Source: Mycolicibacterium xanthum
GTDB taxonomy: Bacteria > Actinomycetota > Actinomycetes > Mycobacteriales > Mycobacteriaceae
Direction of reading: 5' to 3'
DNA: 64,000 nt
NCBI RefSeq assembly: GCF_019710635.1
Contig: NZ_JAIFZS010000044.1
Location: 44,466 to 108,465, forward strand
The translations under genes and the position numbers were made by a program. Shown here piece after piece: positions 1 to 8,842 of this stretch. Below the pieces are notes generated by a model that saw only the letters and a list, made by a program, of their open reading frames with translations, had not been told where the DNA came from and made no database searches. Position 1 is the stretch's first letter, and every line of letters starts with the position of its first letter.

Positions 1-93
1 GACGTCACCGTCTGGGAGTTGGGTCTCCTCGAGGTCGGTGACTCCAACCGTCTGGCCGTCGTCGTTCTTCTCGATCAGGATTGCCGAAAACAT
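1..93 (-). CDS. MDR-family NADPH oxidoreductase (AcuI/YhdH-like), N-terminus only
   Basis: Only the first 31 codons are in the window; the gene continues past the left edge. The translation begins MFSAILIEKNDDGQ and runs to LPDGDV, which resembles the start of YhdH/AcuI-type zinc-free medium-chain reductases (acrylyl-CoA reductase family). The ATG at 91-93 is preceded on the minus strand by AAAGGAG about ten bases upstream. It lies 22 bp after the aldehyde dehydrogenase stop and reads the same way, so it is probably the next gene of the same catabolic operon. The family call rests on a short stretch and is moderately secure. Confidence 0.6.
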   Translation of the reverse strand, partial: MFSAILIEKNDDGQTVGVTDLEETQLPDGDV

Positions 94-115
94 CAGTGAA
101 TGACTCCTTTCGGGC

Positions 116-1552
116 CTATGAAGTAACCGTTTCCGGTCCGTAGCCCAGTGCCGCCTTGGTCTCCAAGAACTCGCCGAGGCCGAACGCTCCCCACTCGCGC
201 CCGTTGCCGCTGCGCTTGTAGCCGCCGAACGGCGCGTTGAGGTCAAAGCCGTGGTTGATGCCGATGGAACCAGCGCGGATTCGCCGGGCCACCGAACGGG
301 CCAGGTCCAGATCGGCTCCCGACACATAGCCGGCCAGGCCGTACTCGGTGTCGTTGGCGATCTCGAGAGCTTGGTCGAGATCGTCATAGCCCAGGATGCA
401 CAACACCGGCCCGAAGATCTCCTCGCGCGCGATCGTCATGTCGTTGGTGACGTTGGCGAACACCGTCGGCTTGACGTAGTACCCGGCGTCCAAGCCGTCG
501 GGCCTGCCGGGTCCGCCCACGACCACGGTCGCGCCCTCGTCGATACCGGTCTGGATCAGACGCTGGATCTTGTCGAACTGCACCTGAGACGCCACAGGGC
601 CGATCGCCCGCTTGTTGTCGGGATCACCGACCACGACATTCTCACCGACCTGGCGGGCCACACCGATTGCCTCGTCCATGCGGGAGTTCGGCACCAGCAT
701 TCGTGAGGGCGCATTGCAGCTCTGCCCGCTGTTGGTCATCATCGTGATCACGCCCGCCGTCACACTCTTGGCGAAGTCCTCGTCGTCGAGCACGATGTTC
801 GGGCTCTTGCCACCCAATTCCTGGCTGACCCGCTTGACGGTCGGCGCCGCGTTGCGCGCGACCTCGATGCCGGCCCGGGTCGATCCGGTGAATGACACCA
901 TGTCGACGTCGGGGTGGCTGGACAGTGCTGTGCCGACGCCCGGACCGTCCCCGAAGACCATGTTGTAGACCCCGGCGGGAACCCCTGCGGCGTCGATGAT
1001 CTCGGTGAGGATCTGCCCCGAGTAGGGGGCCACCTCGGACGGCTTGAGCACCATGGTGCACCCGGCCGCCATCGCCGGGAACACCTTGCAGGCGATCTGG
1101 TTGATCGGCCAGTTCCACGGAGTGATCAGACCGCACACCCCGATCGGCTCCTTGACCACCAGCGTGCTGCCGAGGATCTCCTCGAACTGGAAGTTCTTCA
1201 GCACGTCGATGGTGGTGGCGAGATGACCGGCGCCCATCGCCACGTGCGGGCCCGCCGCCAGCGCCAGCGGCGCACCCATCTCCTCGTTGACCGCTTCGGC
1301 CAGATCCGTCGAACGCTTCTGGTATTCGACCTGGATCGCCTGCAGCACGTCGAGACGTTCCTCGCGGCTGGTCTGCGACCAGGTGCCGAACGCCTTGCGC
1401 GCCGCCTTGACCGCCTTGTCGACGTCGGCGGCCGTGCCCAGGGCGATCCTGCCGGACACCTGTTCGGTGGTCGGGTTGTCGACGTCGAGCGTCTTGGGCT
1501 CGACCGGATCGACCCACTGACCGTCGATGTAGAACTTCAGATATTCACGCAT
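116..1552 (-). CDS. NAD(P)-dependent aldehyde dehydrogenase
   Basis: A 478-residue aldehyde dehydrogenase that should oxidise an aldehyde to the acid with NAD(P). The fold's landmarks are in place: PWNWP near residue 146, the catalytic general-base Glu245 in ELGGKSP, and the nucleophilic Cys279 in SGQSC. The open frame extends far upstream, but the true start is the ATG at 1550-1552 (MREYLKFYIDG), with GGAGAGG a few bases upstream; the extension lacks family similarity and overlaps the next gene. It follows a thiamine-diphosphate lyase-like gene by 41 bp, so the simplest reading is that it removes the aldehyde which that enzyme releases. The substrate is unknown. Confidence 0.93.
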   Translation of the reverse strand: MREYLKFYIDGQWVDPVEPKTLDVDNPTTEQVSGRIALGTAADVDKAVKAARKAFGTWSQTSREERLDVLQAIQVEYQKRSTDLAEAVNEEMGAPLALAAGPHVAMGAGHLATTIDVLKNFQFEEILGSTLVVKEPIGVCGLITPWNWPINQIACKVFPAMAAGCTMVLKPSEVAPYSGQILTEIIDAAGVPAGVYNMVFGDGPGVGTALSSHPDVDMVSFTGSTRAGIEVARNAAPTVKRVSQELGGKSPNIVLDDEDFAKSVTAGVITMMTNSGQSCNAPSRMLVPNSRMDEAIGVARQVGENVVVGDPDNKRAIGPVASQVQFDKIQRLIQTGIDEGATVVVGGPGRPDGLDAGYYVKPTVFANVTNDMTIAREEIFGPVLCILGYDDLDQALEIANDTEYGLAGYVSGADLDLARSVARRIRAGSIGINHGFDLNAPFGGYKRSGNGREWGAFGLGEFLETKAALGYGPETVTS

Positions 1553-1593
1553 GGGTGCCTCTCCATTCTTTAGGTCCTCGCAGCTCCATGGTC

Positions 1594-3309
1594 CTACTGG
1601 GTACCTTCTGCATACCAGGTCCGGAATCGGTCGTACTTGGGCATCTCCTCGGAGTTCGCCTTCGGGTCGATGCAGACGTGCACGACGGCGGCCTTGCCGC
1701 TGGCGTAGGCCCGCTTGATGGCCGGGCCTATCTCGTCCTCCTTCTCGACATATTCGCCGTGGCAGCCGAAGCCCTCGGCGATCTTGTCCATCCGGACGTC
1801 CTTGCTCCAGTGCACGCCCGGCTGCGGGGACGGCTGCTCGAACGTGCGCTTGTACACCCCCACCTCCAGGCCCCACTGGTGGTCGACACCCACCACGCAC
1901 ACCAGCGGAAGGTTCTGCCGTGCAGCGGTTTCCAGTTCGGCGATGTGAAACAGGAACGCCGAATCGCTGGTCAGCAGCATGACCGGGCGCTTGCCGCCCT
2001 CGGCGACCGAGGCCCCGACCGCGTACGGCAGACCGGTGCCGAGATGGCCGAAGTTCTGGTTCCAGATCACGTCGCGTGGCTTGGTCTGCGAGTAGGTCCA
2101 CTGGAAGATCACCGTGGCGCCACCGTCGCGCACCATGATGCCGTCCTCGGTGAACTCGTCGAACGCCTTGGTCGCCTCCACCACGTAGCGCGCCGGGTGC
2201 ACCGGGGTGCGTCCGCTCGGGGCCTCCTCGGCCACCCGGGCCAACTCGGCGGCATCGGCCTCGATCAGGCGCTCGAGGTTGGCCGAGGGCGCGCGCGGGG
2301 TGTCCCGCAGCGCCTCGACGAGCTGCGGGACGACGCCACGCAGGTCGCCGACCAGCGGCACGTCGATCGGTCGGTTGACGCCGATCGCGGTGGGGTCCTG
2401 CTCGACGTACACCCATTTGCGGTTGGCGTCGCCCTCGGCCCAGTGCTGCGTGCGGCCGTAGTGCATCGGCTCACCGAGCTCGGTGCCCAGCGCGACGCAC
2501 AGATCGGATTCCTCGACCGCCTGGTTGGCGGCCGGGGAGAACAGGTACGGGAACGTGCGGTCCTGCAGCCCCGGGATGAACGACGTGCCGCCGGAGGTCT
2601 GGATCACCGGGCAGGCCATCAGTTCGGCCAGCTCCTTGACCTCCTGCTGGGTGCGGGAGGTGTGCACGCCGTGACCGACCAGCAGAATCGGGCTCTTGGC
2701 CTCGCGGATCAGCTTCGCGGCCTCGGCCACCTCGCGGGCCCCGGCGCCCTGGTTCACCAGCCGGTAGCTCGACGGTTCCGGTGGTGCAGCGACATCCAGT
2801 TCCTCGAGGATGACGTGCGACGGGAACTCGACATAGGACGGGCCGGGGGTTCCCGACATCGCCCGGCGGATCGCCTCGTGGATGATCTCGTCGGTCTGAT
2901 CGGCGTATTCGATGGAGCTGCTGTACTTGACCGACGGTGCGAACAGCCCCTCCTGCTGCACGAACTGGATCCGGCCGCGGCGCACCCGGCGCTCGGTGAC
3001 GCGCGCCCGCTGGCCGCCGAGGAAGATGACCGGCGAGTTCTCCACCAGTGCACACATCATCGCGCCGGCGATGTTGGCGACGCCCGGGCCCAGCGTCCCG
3101 ATGCACAGCCCCGGCTTGCCGGTCATCCGGGACGCGGCCTCTGCCATGAAGCCCGCGGAGAGCTCGTGGTGCGGGGCCACCACCGACCAGCCACGGGCCT
3201 CGGCCTCGGTGAACATGTGCACGAAGTTCGGGTCGGGAATACCGAACAGCGTGTTGACTCCCTCGGCCTCGAACAGGTCGAGGATCCGCTTGTAGACGGG
3301 TACACCCAT
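1594..3309 (-). CDS. ThDP-dependent lyase/decarboxylase, 2-hydroxyacyl-CoA lyase/oxalyl-CoA decarboxylase-like
   Basis: A 571-residue thiamine-diphosphate enzyme of the acetolactate synthase superfamily. The cofactor-activating Glu49 lies in PHHELSAGF, and the C-terminal cofactor/metal segment reads SDSAFLFHIAELETAARQ (about residues 448-465). That segment resembles the GDSAFGFSGMEVET type of oxalyl-CoA decarboxylase and 2-hydroxyacyl-CoA lyase more than the GDG-SF type of acetolactate synthase, although the first Gly is Ser here. A carbon-carbon cleaving role giving an aldehyde fits the adjacent aldehyde dehydrogenase. The start is the ATG at 3307-3309, with its Shine-Dalgarno AAAGGGAAG inside the end of the upstream dehydrogenase gene. 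Acetolactate synthase activity cannot be excluded from sequence alone. Confidence 0.85.
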   Translation of the reverse strand: MGVPVYKRILDLFEAEGVNTLFGIPDPNFVHMFTEAEARGWSVVAPHHELSAGFMAEAASRMTGKPGLCIGTLGPGVANIAGAMMCALVENSPVIFLGGQRARVTERRVRRGRIQFVQQEGLFAPSVKYSSSIEYADQTDEIIHEAIRRAMSGTPGPSYVEFPSHVILEELDVAAPPEPSSYRLVNQGAGAREVAEAAKLIREAKSPILLVGHGVHTSRTQQEVKELAELMACPVIQTSGGTSFIPGLQDRTFPYLFSPAANQAVEESDLCVALGTELGEPMHYGRTQHWAEGDANRKWVYVEQDPTAIGVNRPIDVPLVGDLRGVVPQLVEALRDTPRAPSANLERLIEADAAELARVAEEAPSGRTPVHPARYVVEATKAFDEFTEDGIMVRDGGATVIFQWTYSQTKPRDVIWNQNFGHLGTGLPYAVGASVAEGGKRPVMLLTSDSAFLFHIAELETAARQNLPLVCVVGVDHQWGLEVGVYKRTFEQPSPQPGVHWSKDVRMDKIAEGFGCHGEYVEKEDEIGPAIKRAYASGKAAVVHVCIDPKANSEEMPKYDRFRTWYAEGTQ

Positions 3310-3311
3310 GG

Positions 3312-4355
3312 TTACTTCCCTTTCATTGGGGTCATCTGGTAACGCTGGTATCGCTGCGTCAACTTTTTTCGGTGTGCTGCAGGCGAACCGAACAGCGAGC
3401 GATTCAATGTGGCGCGTTTGAGGTAGGTGTGGATGCCGCTCTCCCACGTGTAGCCGATGCCGCCGTGCAGTTGCATGGCCTTGCCCGCGACGGCGACGGC
3501 GGCCGAGCTGGTGTAGGACTTGGCCATCGCGGCGGGGATGGCGGTGTCGGTGTTCTCGGGGCCCGCGGCGATCGCGGCGACGGCGTCGGCGACCAGTTGG
3601 CGGGAGACCTCGATGCCGACCAGCATGTCCGCACAGGCGTGCTTGACCGCCTGGAACGATCCGATCGGCCTGCCGAACTGGTGGCGCACCTTCAGGTAGG
3701 CGACGGTGGTCGAGAGCATCTGCTCGGCCAGACCCAGGCTGTCACAGGCGATCGCGACCGCCGCGCGGTCCAGTACCGCCGACACCGCGGCGTCGTGGCC
3801 GCCCGCAAAGCTCAGCACCGCGTCGGGGACGGCGCCGTCGGCGGTGACGGTGGCCAGTCGCCGGGTCTCGTCGACCACCGGCTGAGCCTGCACGGTCAGT
3901 TCGGCAGTGGGCGCGACCACCACACCGGCGGTGGTGGGCACCAACACCCGGTCGGCCCCAGCGGCGTCCGGCACGAATTCGGCACGCCCGGTGAGCCGTC
4001 CCGCGTCGACGGTGAAGTCACCGATCGCGACCGCGAGGCGGTGGGTCTCCGCGGCCGCGGCGCGCAGCAGTTCGTCGCGGGTCTCGCCTGGCTGCAGCGC
4101 ATTGAGCAGGCCGACCGGCAACACGGCGCCACCGAGATAGCCGGTGGTGCCGGCCGCCCGGCCGATCTGGTCGAGCAGCACAGCGGTCTCGGTGAACGTC
4201 GCTCCCGCCCCGCCGAGATCCTCGGCGATCTCCATACCGACCCAGCCGGCGTCGACCAGCACCGGCCAAACCGCCTCGCGGTCCTTGGCCAGCAGATCGC
4301 CTGCCACCGAACGTAGTTCGTCGTGGAACTCGGCGAATTCGTCGTTACCCGTCAT
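3312..4355 (-). CDS. acyl-CoA dehydrogenase, short subunit
   Basis: A 347-residue acyl-CoA dehydrogenase, shorter than the usual 380-400. It has the FAD-contact motif RHQFGRPIGSFQAVKH and a C-terminal HGGIGYTWES, whose Glu is at the position of the usual catalytic base. The start is the ATG at 4353-4355, which shares one base with the stop of the preceding dehydrogenase gene (TGATG), so translation is probably coupled. It is one of four consecutive acyl-CoA dehydrogenase genes alternating in size. By analogy with actinobacterial steroid side-chain dehydrogenases (FadE26/27, FadE28/29), short and long subunits may pair as heterotetramers. That pairing is inferred. Confidence 0.9.
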   Translation of the reverse strand: MTGNDEFAEFHDELRSVAGDLLAKDREAVWPVLVDAGWVGMEIAEDLGGAGATFTETAVLLDQIGRAAGTTGYLGGAVLPVGLLNALQPGETRDELLRAAAAETHRLAVAIGDFTVDAGRLTGRAEFVPDAAGADRVLVPTTAGVVVAPTAELTVQAQPVVDETRRLATVTADGAVPDAVLSFAGGHDAAVSAVLDRAAVAIACDSLGLAEQMLSTTVAYLKVRHQFGRPIGSFQAVKHACADMLVGIEVSRQLVADAVAAIAAGPENTDTAIPAAMAKSYTSSAAVAVAGKAMQLHGGIGYTWESGIHTYLKRATLNRSLFGSPAAHRKKLTQRYQRYQMTPMKGK

Positions 4356-5587
4356 CACGCCACGCTCGGTTCCCGCGGCAGCCCCAGCCCGCGTTCGGCG
4401 ATGATGGTCCGCTGGATCTCGCTGGCACCACCCGGGATGGTCCACTCCCACGAGCCGATGAAATCCAGCACCCAGGAGCCGGACTCCCAGCCGCTGGACA
4501 GCGGTTTGGCCAGCACGGTGTGCGCGCCCGTTCCGCCGATCTCGGCGCCGAAGTCGGTGAGCCGCTGCAGCAACTCGCTGTAGTACAGCTTGACGATCGA
4601 CGCGTCGGCCGGTCCGTCGGCGCCCTTCTCGACCACCCGCCTGCACATTCCGCGCAGGCCGGCGATCTCGATCTCGAACTGCGCCAGCCGGTCCGCAACG
4701 ACCGGATCGTCGGTGGGTGCGGCTTCCACCAGCCACCGGAAGCCGGCGTTGCCGAGTCGTTCGGCCAGCTCCAGCATCGTCATCCCGCGTTCGGCGCCGA
4801 GGGTGGCCTGGGCAACCTGCCAGCCTGCGTTCTCTTGGCCGACCAGGTTCGCCGCGGGGACGACGACGTCGTCGAGGAAGATCTCGCAGAAATGCGAGTC
4901 GCCGATGGCATTGCGGATCGGCCGCACCTCGATGCCAGGGGATGTCATGTCCAGCAGGAAATACGAGATGCCCTTGCGCTTGGGCGCCTCCGGGTCGGTG
5001 CGGGCCAGCAGCAGGCACCAGTCGGCGTGCAGACCCCCACTGGCCCAAAGCTTCTGGCCGCTGACGACGAAGTCGTCGCCGACCCGGCGTGCGGTGGTGC
5101 GCAGCGACGCCAGATCCGACCCGGCCTCCGGCTCTGAGAAGCCCTGCACCCAGATCTCGCCGTCCAGGATCGCGGGCAGATGGCGCTGTCGTTGCTCATC
5201 GGTGCCCGCGACGAGCAGGGTCGATGCGGCGTGGTGGATGCCGACGAAGGCCAGCACCAGCCGCGGCGCGTCATGCGCCGCCAGCTCCTGGTACAGCACA
5301 ACCTGTTCGGCGACCGAAAGGGCCGGAGCTGCCGGATCCACTCCTCGCGTGCGCGCCCCGCCGGCCCATTCCGCGGGCCAGTGCGGCACCGCGAACCCGG
5401 CGCTGTGCAGCTCGGCGAACCACTGCTTCTGGAAGCGGACGAACTCCGCGTCGGTCACCCCGGTCTGCGACGCCCGCCAGTCCGGCGGGACGTGCTCGGC
5501 GCACCAGGCCCGCACCTCTCGCCGAAACCGACCCAGTTCGCGAGAATCCGTCGACGACTCGACCACTTCTTCGGTCTCGCCCGTCAT
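4355..5587 (-). CDS. acyl-CoA dehydrogenase, long subunit
   Basis: A 410-residue acyl-CoA dehydrogenase introducing a 2,3-double bond into an acyl-CoA with FAD. The hallmark GFSEPEAGSDLASLRT and the following SGQKLWASG are present in the middle domain. The ATG at 5585-5587 overlaps the stop of the upstream gene by four bases (ATGA). It lies directly before the 347-residue dehydrogenase, which makes these two the most likely partners in a hetero-oligomer. The acyl substrate is not indicated by sequence. Confidence 0.92.
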   Translation of the reverse strand: MTGETEEVVESSTDSRELGRFRREVRAWCAEHVPPDWRASQTGVTDAEFVRFQKQWFAELHSAGFAVPHWPAEWAGGARTRGVDPAAPALSVAEQVVLYQELAAHDAPRLVLAFVGIHHAASTLLVAGTDEQRQRHLPAILDGEIWVQGFSEPEAGSDLASLRTTARRVGDDFVVSGQKLWASGGLHADWCLLLARTDPEAPKRKGISYFLLDMTSPGIEVRPIRNAIGDSHFCEIFLDDVVVPAANLVGQENAGWQVAQATLGAERGMTMLELAERLGNAGFRWLVEAAPTDDPVVADRLAQFEIEIAGLRGMCRRVVEKGADGPADASIVKLYYSELLQRLTDFGAEIGGTGAHTVLAKPLSSGWESGSWVLDFIGSWEWTIPGGASEIQRTIIAERGLGLPREPSVA

Positions 5588-6501
5588 GAGAACAGCCCCG
5601 TCAGCCCGCGCGCGCCGGCCACGCGGGTGAGATGCTCACGCGTCGCGGACAACCCGAACGGCAGCCGGCGCAGCGGCTGGCTGTACCGCGACAGCCAGGA
5701 CAGTGTGGTCTCGTCGCAGAAGCCCACCGCGCCGTGCAGCTGATGACACACCCGGAACACCACATCGGCGGCTTCGATGGCCGACATCCGCAGCGCCAGG
5801 GCGTCCTCGACGGCCTCGGGCCGATCGGTGGCGACGCTCCACAGCGCGTGCTTGGCCAGGATGTCGAGCCCGCTGCGCTCCACCTCGGCGTCGGTGAGCT
5901 GGAACTGCACCCCCTGGAAGGCCGACAACGCCTGGCCGAACTGCTTGCGCAGGCTGACATGCGCGACGGTCAGCTCCAGGGCACGGTCGAGCATCCCGAG
6001 CAGCGTCCAGCACGGCAGCACGAGGCCCAGCGCCACATCCCGGGCGCCGGCCTCGTCGAGCGGCGACTGCTCGAGTTCGACCACGAAGCCCGGTCCCGGG
6101 TCGCTCTGACCGCTGACCAGCGCTCGGCTACCGCCGACCGTCACGGTGGCCCAACGCTTGTCGATTCCGGCCACCGGCGCGGCCGGCCGTGCGCCGCCGA
6201 CGACGATCAGCCCGTCGACGTCGAGGTCGGTCGGCTTGGCCAGCAACTCGGCCAGCGGATACGGCACCGCCCAGTGGCCGGCGCTGCGGCACAGCGCGGC
6301 GGCGGCCTCCAGCCCGTCGGCGTCCGTGCGGGGGTCGAGGTCCCAGGCGCCGAGTTCGGCGAGCACCGGGGCCACCAGTGGCTCCCTGGTGTCCGGCGCG
6401 GCCTCGGCCCGCTCGACCAGCCGGTCACCACCGGCGGCCTCGAAGGCCTGCCGGGCCTGACGGCCGTACTCCTGTGCGTCTTCGCTCAGATCGAGGATCA
6501 T
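5584..6501 (-). CDS. acyl-CoA dehydrogenase, short subunit
   Basis: A 305-residue acyl-CoA dehydrogenase-like protein, clearly smaller than a classical subunit. It keeps RKQFGQALSAFQGVQFQL (FAD contact) and a C-terminal LHGAVGFCDETTLSW, in which Glu follows the HGxxG segment as in active enzymes. The N-terminal helical domain is short. The gene overlaps both neighbours by four bases, so it sits inside a translationally coupled run of dehydrogenases. Its likely partner is the 391-residue dehydrogenase encoded just upstream. Function beyond the family is inferred from context. Confidence 0.88.
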   Translation of the reverse strand: MILDLSEDAQEYGRQARQAFEAAGGDRLVERAEAAPDTREPLVAPVLAELGAWDLDPRTDADGLEAAAALCRSAGHWAVPYPLAELLAKPTDLDVDGLIVVGGARPAAPVAGIDKRWATVTVGGSRALVSGQSDPGPGFVVELEQSPLDEAGARDVALGLVLPCWTLLGMLDRALELTVAHVSLRKQFGQALSAFQGVQFQLTDAEVERSGLDILAKHALWSVATDRPEAVEDALALRMSAIEAADVVFRVCHQLHGAVGFCDETTLSWLSRYSQPLRRLPFGLSATREHLTRVAGARGLTGLFS

Positions 6502-7673
6502 CGGGAACCGCCCTTGATCATCGATCGCGACAACAGGATCCGTTGCATCTCAATGCTTCCCGACGACACGGTGGCGGCCTGCGAGTAGCGCCAGTGGTCC
6601 TCGACCTCGCCGAGGAACCACGCCGCCCGCGGATCGGTGTGCACGACCTCGGCGGCGATGTCCATCAGAACCTCGGCACTGTCCTGGTCCAGCTTGGTGA
6701 CCGCGATGCGGTATGCCGCGGCGTCGCCGGGGCTGACCTGGCCGCCGGCCTGCGAGGCGACGACGCGGTAGGCCAGCAGTCGGGCCCGGCGGCAGTGCGT
6801 CAGCATCCGGACCCAGCGTCCGCGAAGCTCTTCCGAGACGTCGTCCCACCTCTCGCCCAGCACCGAGGGCGCGGCCGCCAGCAGACGTTCGCAGCGCGCG
6901 TAGCGCGCGATGCCGACCCGTTCGAACGCCATCACGTCCTGCACGATCGACCACCCCTGATCGACCGTGCCGAGCACGTCGGCGTCGGTGGCCCGCAGGT
7001 TGTCGAAGAACACCTCGTTGAGGTGGTGCGGCCCCAGCATGGTGTCGATCGGGCGAACCGTGATCGCCGGATCGTCCATCGGCACCAGGAAGATCGTCAG
7101 TCCCTGCTGCTTCTTCTGGGTGGCGCCCTCCCCCACCCGCGACGTGCGGGCGAGCAGGAAGCACCACTGCGCCATCGTCGCGTAGGACGTCCAGATCTTC
7201 TGGCCGTTGACCAGCCAGCCGTTGCCGTCCTCGGCACGCCGGGCCGTCGTGCGCAGCGAGGCCAGGTCCGAACCGGCCTCCGGCTCGGAGAAACCCTGAC
7301 ACCAGATCACCTCGCCCGACGAGATCGGCGGCAGGTGCGTTTGCTGCTGTTCGGGCGTGCCGTGGCGCATGATGATCGGCCCGACCCAGTTGACCCCCAT
7401 GTACTGCGCGCCGCGCGGCTCGTGGTGCGCCCACATCTCCTCGCGGACCACCGTCTGCTCCCACACCGATGCCCCGCCGCCGCCGAACTCCTGGGGCCAG
7501 GCCAGGCACAGCATGTTGCGTTCGGCCAGCGTGCGGCAGAACCGCTGGGCGATCTCCAGATCGGCCGGGTCGTCGGTGAAGGCGCCCAGATAGTGATCCG
7601 GGACCTGCTCGTGCACCAGATCACGCAGTTCGCGGCGCAGATCGGCCGCGCGCTTGCCCATGTCGAAGTCCAC
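6498..7673 (-). CDS. acyl-CoA dehydrogenase, long subunit
   Basis: A 391-residue acyl-CoA dehydrogenase with the central motif GFSEPEAGSDLASLRTTA followed by NGQKIWTS. The start is taken as GTG at 7671-7673, two bases after the stop of the CoA-transferase gene; an in-frame ATG four codons on (7659-7661) is an alternative. The gene ends in a four-base overlap with the 305-residue dehydrogenase gene. It belongs to the four-gene dehydrogenase block of the catabolic operon and probably forms a complex with one of the short subunits. Confidence 0.91.
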   Translation of the reverse strand: MDFDMGKRAADLRRELRDLVHEQVPDHYLGAFTDDPADLEIAQRFCRTLAERNMLCLAWPQEFGGGGASVWEQTVVREEMWAHHEPRGAQYMGVNWVGPIIMRHGTPEQQQTHLPPISSGEVIWCQGFSEPEAGSDLASLRTTARRAEDGNGWLVNGQKIWTSYATMAQWCFLLARTSRVGEGATQKKQQGLTIFLVPMDDPAITVRPIDTMLGPHHLNEVFFDNLRATDADVLGTVDQGWSIVQDVMAFERVGIARYARCERLLAAAPSVLGERWDDVSEELRGRWVRMLTHCRRARLLAYRVVASQAGGQVSPGDAAAYRIAVTKLDQDSAEVLMDIAAEVVHTDPRAAWFLGEVEDHWRYSQAATVSSGSIEMQRILLSRSMIKGGSR

Positions 7674-7675
7674 GG

Positions 7676-8842
7676 CTACACCGCCTCCCCGGATTCGACC
7701 GCTCCCAGGCCGAGTTCCTCGAGCACCGCATCGGTGTCCGCGCCCAATTCCGGTGCGGGGCCACGGACATGACCCGGGGTACGGGAGAACCAGATCGGCA
7801 CACCGGGGAATCGCACCGGCCCGTACGCGGTGTCCACCGTCTCGAACAGCCCGACCGCGTTCAGATGCGGATGATCGAACAGCGCATCCGGTGTGTTGAT
7901 CGGCGCTGCGGGTATCTCGAGTTCACGGAACAGTGCCAGCCATTCCGCGGTGGTGCGCTCCTCGAGCGTCTTGGCCACCAGGCCGTAGACCGTGTCGATC
8001 TGGTGGGCGCGCTTCTCCAGCGTCGCGAACTCCTCGCTCGCCCAAGGTGGCTGCACCGCATCGATGAAGGAGTTCCAGTGCTTGTCGTTGTAGATCAGCG
8101 CCGCTATCTGGCCGTCAGCGGTCCGGTAGGGCCGGCGGTTGGGTGCGACGGTGCGCGGGTACACCGCAGGCCCCAGCGGCGGGTCGAACATGGCGCCGTT
8201 GGCGTGCTCCACCAACATGAATGCCGCCATCGTCTCGAACATGCTGACCTCGACCTCTTGGCCCTCCCCGGTGCGCTCGCGATGGAACAGCGCAATCATG
8301 GTGGCATAGAGCGCGGTCAGCCCGGCGACCTTGTCGGCCATGATCGTTCCGACGTAGTTGGCTTCCCCGGTCAGTTGTTCCTGGACCGCCGGGATGCCGC
8401 ACTCGGCCTGGATCGTGTCGTCGTAGGCGGGCAGGTCCCGTTCCGGACCGCGCCGACCGTAGCCGTAGCAGTTGGTGTACACGATGCGGGGGTTCACCGA
8501 CGCCACATTCTCGTAGTCGAAGCCGAGCTTGGCGATGGCCTTGGCGCGCATCGAGTGGATGAACACGTCGGCGTCGGCGACCAGGGCGCGCAATGCGTGC
8601 CGGCCGGCGTCGGTGCGCAGGTCCAGCACGACGCTGCGCTTGCCGCGGTTGACGTTGACGAACACCCCGCTCATGCCCGGCGCCGGACCGACCGAGATGA
8701 ACCGGGTGTTGTCCCCCTCGGGCGGTTCGACCTTGATCACGTCGGCGCCCATGTCCGCCATGATCTGGGTGCAGTACGGTCCCATCACCATCGCCGTGAG
8801 GTCGACCACCCGCACGCCCGCCAACGGTCCGGTGTCACCCAT
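7676..8842 (-). CDS. CaiB/BaiF-type (family III) CoA transferase or acyl-CoA racemase
   Basis: A 388-residue family III protein. Such enzymes move CoA between carboxylic acids or, in the alpha-methylacyl-CoA racemase branch, invert an alpha-methyl centre. The N-terminus has PLAGVRVVDLTAMVMGPY, followed by ADVIKVEPPEGD. The segment LPAYDDTIQAECGI carries the Asp expected as the transferase nucleophile. The start is the ATG at 8840-8842, overlapping the upstream SDR gene by eight bases; a longer frame reaches upstream but enters that gene. In a beta-oxidation operon it could activate an acid or epimerise a methyl-branched acyl-CoA. Sequence alone does not decide between these. Confidence 0.9.
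   Translation of the reverse strand: MGDTGPLAGVRVVDLTAMVMGPYCTQIMADMGADVIKVEPPEGDNTRFISVGPAPGMSGVFVNVNRGKRSVVLDLRTDAGRHALRALVADADVFIHSMRAKAIAKLGFDYENVASVNPRIVYTNCYGYGRRGPERDLPAYDDTIQAECGIPAVQEQLTGEANYVGTIMADKVAGLTALYATMIALFHRERTGEGQEVEVSMFETMAAFMLVEHANGAMFDPPLGPAVYPRTVAPNRRPYRTADGQIAALIYNDKHWNSFIDAVQPPWASEEFATLEKRAHQIDTVYGLVAKTLEERTTAEWLALFRELEIPAAPINTPDALFDHPHLNAVGLFETVDTAYGPVRFPGVPIWFSRTPGHVRGPAPELGADTDAVLEELGLGAVESGEAV

Noticed and set aside
1555..3342. A 595-codon open frame on the plus strand opposite the ThDP enzyme
   Set aside because: It mirrors the real minus-strand gene in high-GC DNA, has no recognisable domain, and its composition (His/Arg/Asp-rich) is typical of a shadow frame.
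3312..6501. A frameshifted single acyl-CoA dehydrogenase split into pieces
   Set aside because: Each of the four frames has its own start, its own FAD or active-site motifs and normal codon bias, so they are separate subunits.
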